The notes beneath the pieces are model-generated. The model saw nothing but the letters and a program-made list of their open reading frames with translations. It was not told where the DNA came from and did not search any database. A stretch of DNA of 64,000 bases from positions 19,429 through 83,428 of the forward strand of contig JAJKHS010000107.1 of assembly GCA_021154885.1 (NCBI GenBank), given 5' to 3'. The translations under genes were made by a program, and so were the position numbers. The stretch is from Thermoanaerobaculum sp. Lineage in GTDB: Bacteria; Acidobacteriota; Thermoanaerobaculia; Multivoradales; UBA5704. Below, one piece after another: positions 61,371-64,000 of this stretch (its first letter is position 1; every line of letters starts with the position of its first letter).

Positions 61371-62299
61371 GAGGATCTCCTTTCACCCCTAGAGACGGTC
61401 GCCGCGCCTCGCGGTATTAGGGTCTTCCCCGTTGTTTCCCCGAAAAGAGTTGTTCCCGCGACGCCTCGGGCCTGTCTACGAGAGCCACCGGCCAGGACGC
61501 TCACGGCTTCGAGATCAAGCTCGAAGGCGCGGTGCAGAACGACCTTTACTACACGGAGAGCTCGGGCAGCAATATGGCGCGGCGACCGTGGTGCCGCGAC
61601 CTTCCTGCCGCAGTACACCTTGTCGATCGGCCCGCAGCAATTCGGGAACGGTGACCGGCACTCCGACGGGAAACAAGTAGCCCAGGTCCAGGTGGATCGG
61701 GAGCCTTGCGCCGCGCGCCGGCCGGGGCTCCCGCGACTGTATAGAACCGTTGGACGGCGAAGGGGGACATACCGATATGACGCCGACAAGCTCCTCGACC
61801 GCCAGGATGACCCTCGGACGCTCGGCGCGGTCTCTTCACCACTCCTCGCCCCAGGATTCCAAGCCCATTCTTCCACCTGTCGAGACCCCTGAGGGAGCCC
61901 CCGGCCTCGGCTTCTTGATCGCCTACGAGGAGCCCGAAGCGCCGGACGGCTGGGCCGCCGGGGTGGTCAAAGCCATCGACGACGGCTGGGACGGAAGGCA
62001 CTTCACGGTCGAGACCGGGACGGGGGAGCGCGGAGTCCACCGCGAGCTGGTGTTCTATTGGTGGCCCCTGGACTAGCGTCGCCTGTGGCTTTTCCGACTG
62101 CGAGGCCAAGGCTTGCTTCCTGAGCAAAATCGACGGGCTCGCAAGGAAAACCGTTCGTGTCATTTTCCCGCCCTCACGAATTTCGTAGCGCCCTCGCGGA
62201 GGCGCCAACTGAATTCGCGAGCGGCGGAGGAGAATTGGCGAGGGGAGGCCGCTGGCGGGGCGCCACCCGGAAGTAGCGCCCCGCATTCCTGTGGAGACC
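61371..62299. other. Degraded intergenic region, about 930 bp
   Basis: No intact gene with confidence. On the plus strand pieces of coding sequence such as QDAHGFEIKLEGAVQNDLYY (around 61500-61560) appear and break after 60-70 codons, and a better open stretch runs to 62076 (listed separately). The pattern is that of a decayed gene or genes. The last 200 bases hold the end of the hppA transcript. Confidence 0.4.
61777..62076 (+). CDS. Possible short hypothetical protein
   Basis: An open frame of about 100 residues from MTPTSSST; only the second half (GLGFLIAYEEPEAPDGWAAG, VVKAIDDGWDGRHFTVET, ELVFYWWPLD) looks protein-like. No Shine-Dalgarno and a low-complexity start, so it may be the tail of a decayed gene. 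Confidence 0.28.
   Translation: MTPTSSSTARMTLGRSARSLHHSSPQDSKPILPPVETPEGAPGLGFLIAYEEPEAPDGWAAGVVKAIDDGWDGRHFTVETGTGERGVHRELVFYWWPLD

Positions 62300-64000
<1,701 letters not shown>

Overview
This is a 64 kb, GC-rich chromosomal window. It most likely comes from an Acidobacteriota-type organism, perhaps the class Thermoanaerobaculia. That is an inference from a Gram-negative-style secretome, a DUF5916 outer-membrane-type protein, an MglA GTPase next to a roadblock protein, a membrane pyrophosphatase, and several secreted proteins with shared C-terminal domains. There is no rRNA and no convincing CRISPR array. Many housekeeping genes have good Shine-Dalgarno sites, but at least eight genes have none and instead carry a -10-like hexamer 5 to 8 bases before the ATG, which suggests leaderless transcripts.

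Layout. 1-6 kb: glycine-rich RRM protein, two small lipoproteins, a membrane-anchored MutS-like ATPase, and a CHAT-protease-domain protein facing a secreted protein that shares its C-terminal domain. 6-15.4 kb: a leftward block with glmS, glmU, a yvcK/glmR homologue, a TPR protein, an MglA-type GTPase, a roadblock protein and a DUF2318 protein, then a DUF5989 / carbamoyltransferase / SxtJ-like trio. 15.5-17 kb: two 197-199 bp palindromic repeats flanking a P1-family peptidase. 17-27.4 kb: a diguanylate cyclase, a methyltransferase plus acetyltransferase pair, a frameshifted hicB, a 21-bp minisatellite, two tandem trypsin-like proteases (the first has lost its whole catalytic triad), thiG, and a membrane protein plus lipoprotein pair.

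27.8-34.7 kb is a 6.9 kb integrative element in the 3' end of a tRNA-Arg(ACG) gene. It is bounded by exact 58-bp direct repeats and carries a tyrosine integrase, an AlpA-like regulator, DNA-binding proteins and cargo of unknown function, including a membrane-anchored HIRAN protein. A decayed piece of a related element lies just outside the right end. 35-40 kb is a conflict-gene zone: an orphan HigA-type antitoxin, a truncated HEPN-like gene, an intact FitAB-type pair, a broken regulator, and a candidate undescribed system. That system has a SEFIR/TIR protein (gene split by an in-frame amber codon) convergent with a four-gene operon: an ordinary P-loop GTPase, a GTPase whose motifs run G4-G5-G1-G3, and two paralogous 64-residue helical proteins.

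40-64 kb: a DUF5916 protein followed by scrambled fragments of a second copy (one split by an IS5-type MITE) and a BrnT-type toxin-antitoxin remnant; an M14 carboxypeptidase; an HxlR regulator divergent from a DinB protein; an orphan class I lanthipeptide-like precursor; msrA; a glyoxalase-fold protein; moxR and FG-GAP debris; an AT-richer orphan membrane protein; a 20-bp tandem repeat array; small secreted Cys-rich proteins; a PLP-dependent ammonia-lyase/racemase; a BNR-type beta-propeller; a second DinB protein; an MFS transporter; and the 3' part of hppA running off the right edge. Several pseudogene calls rest on single-base indels. These could in principle be assembly errors, although the long core genes such as glmS, glmU and the carbamoyltransferase are intact.
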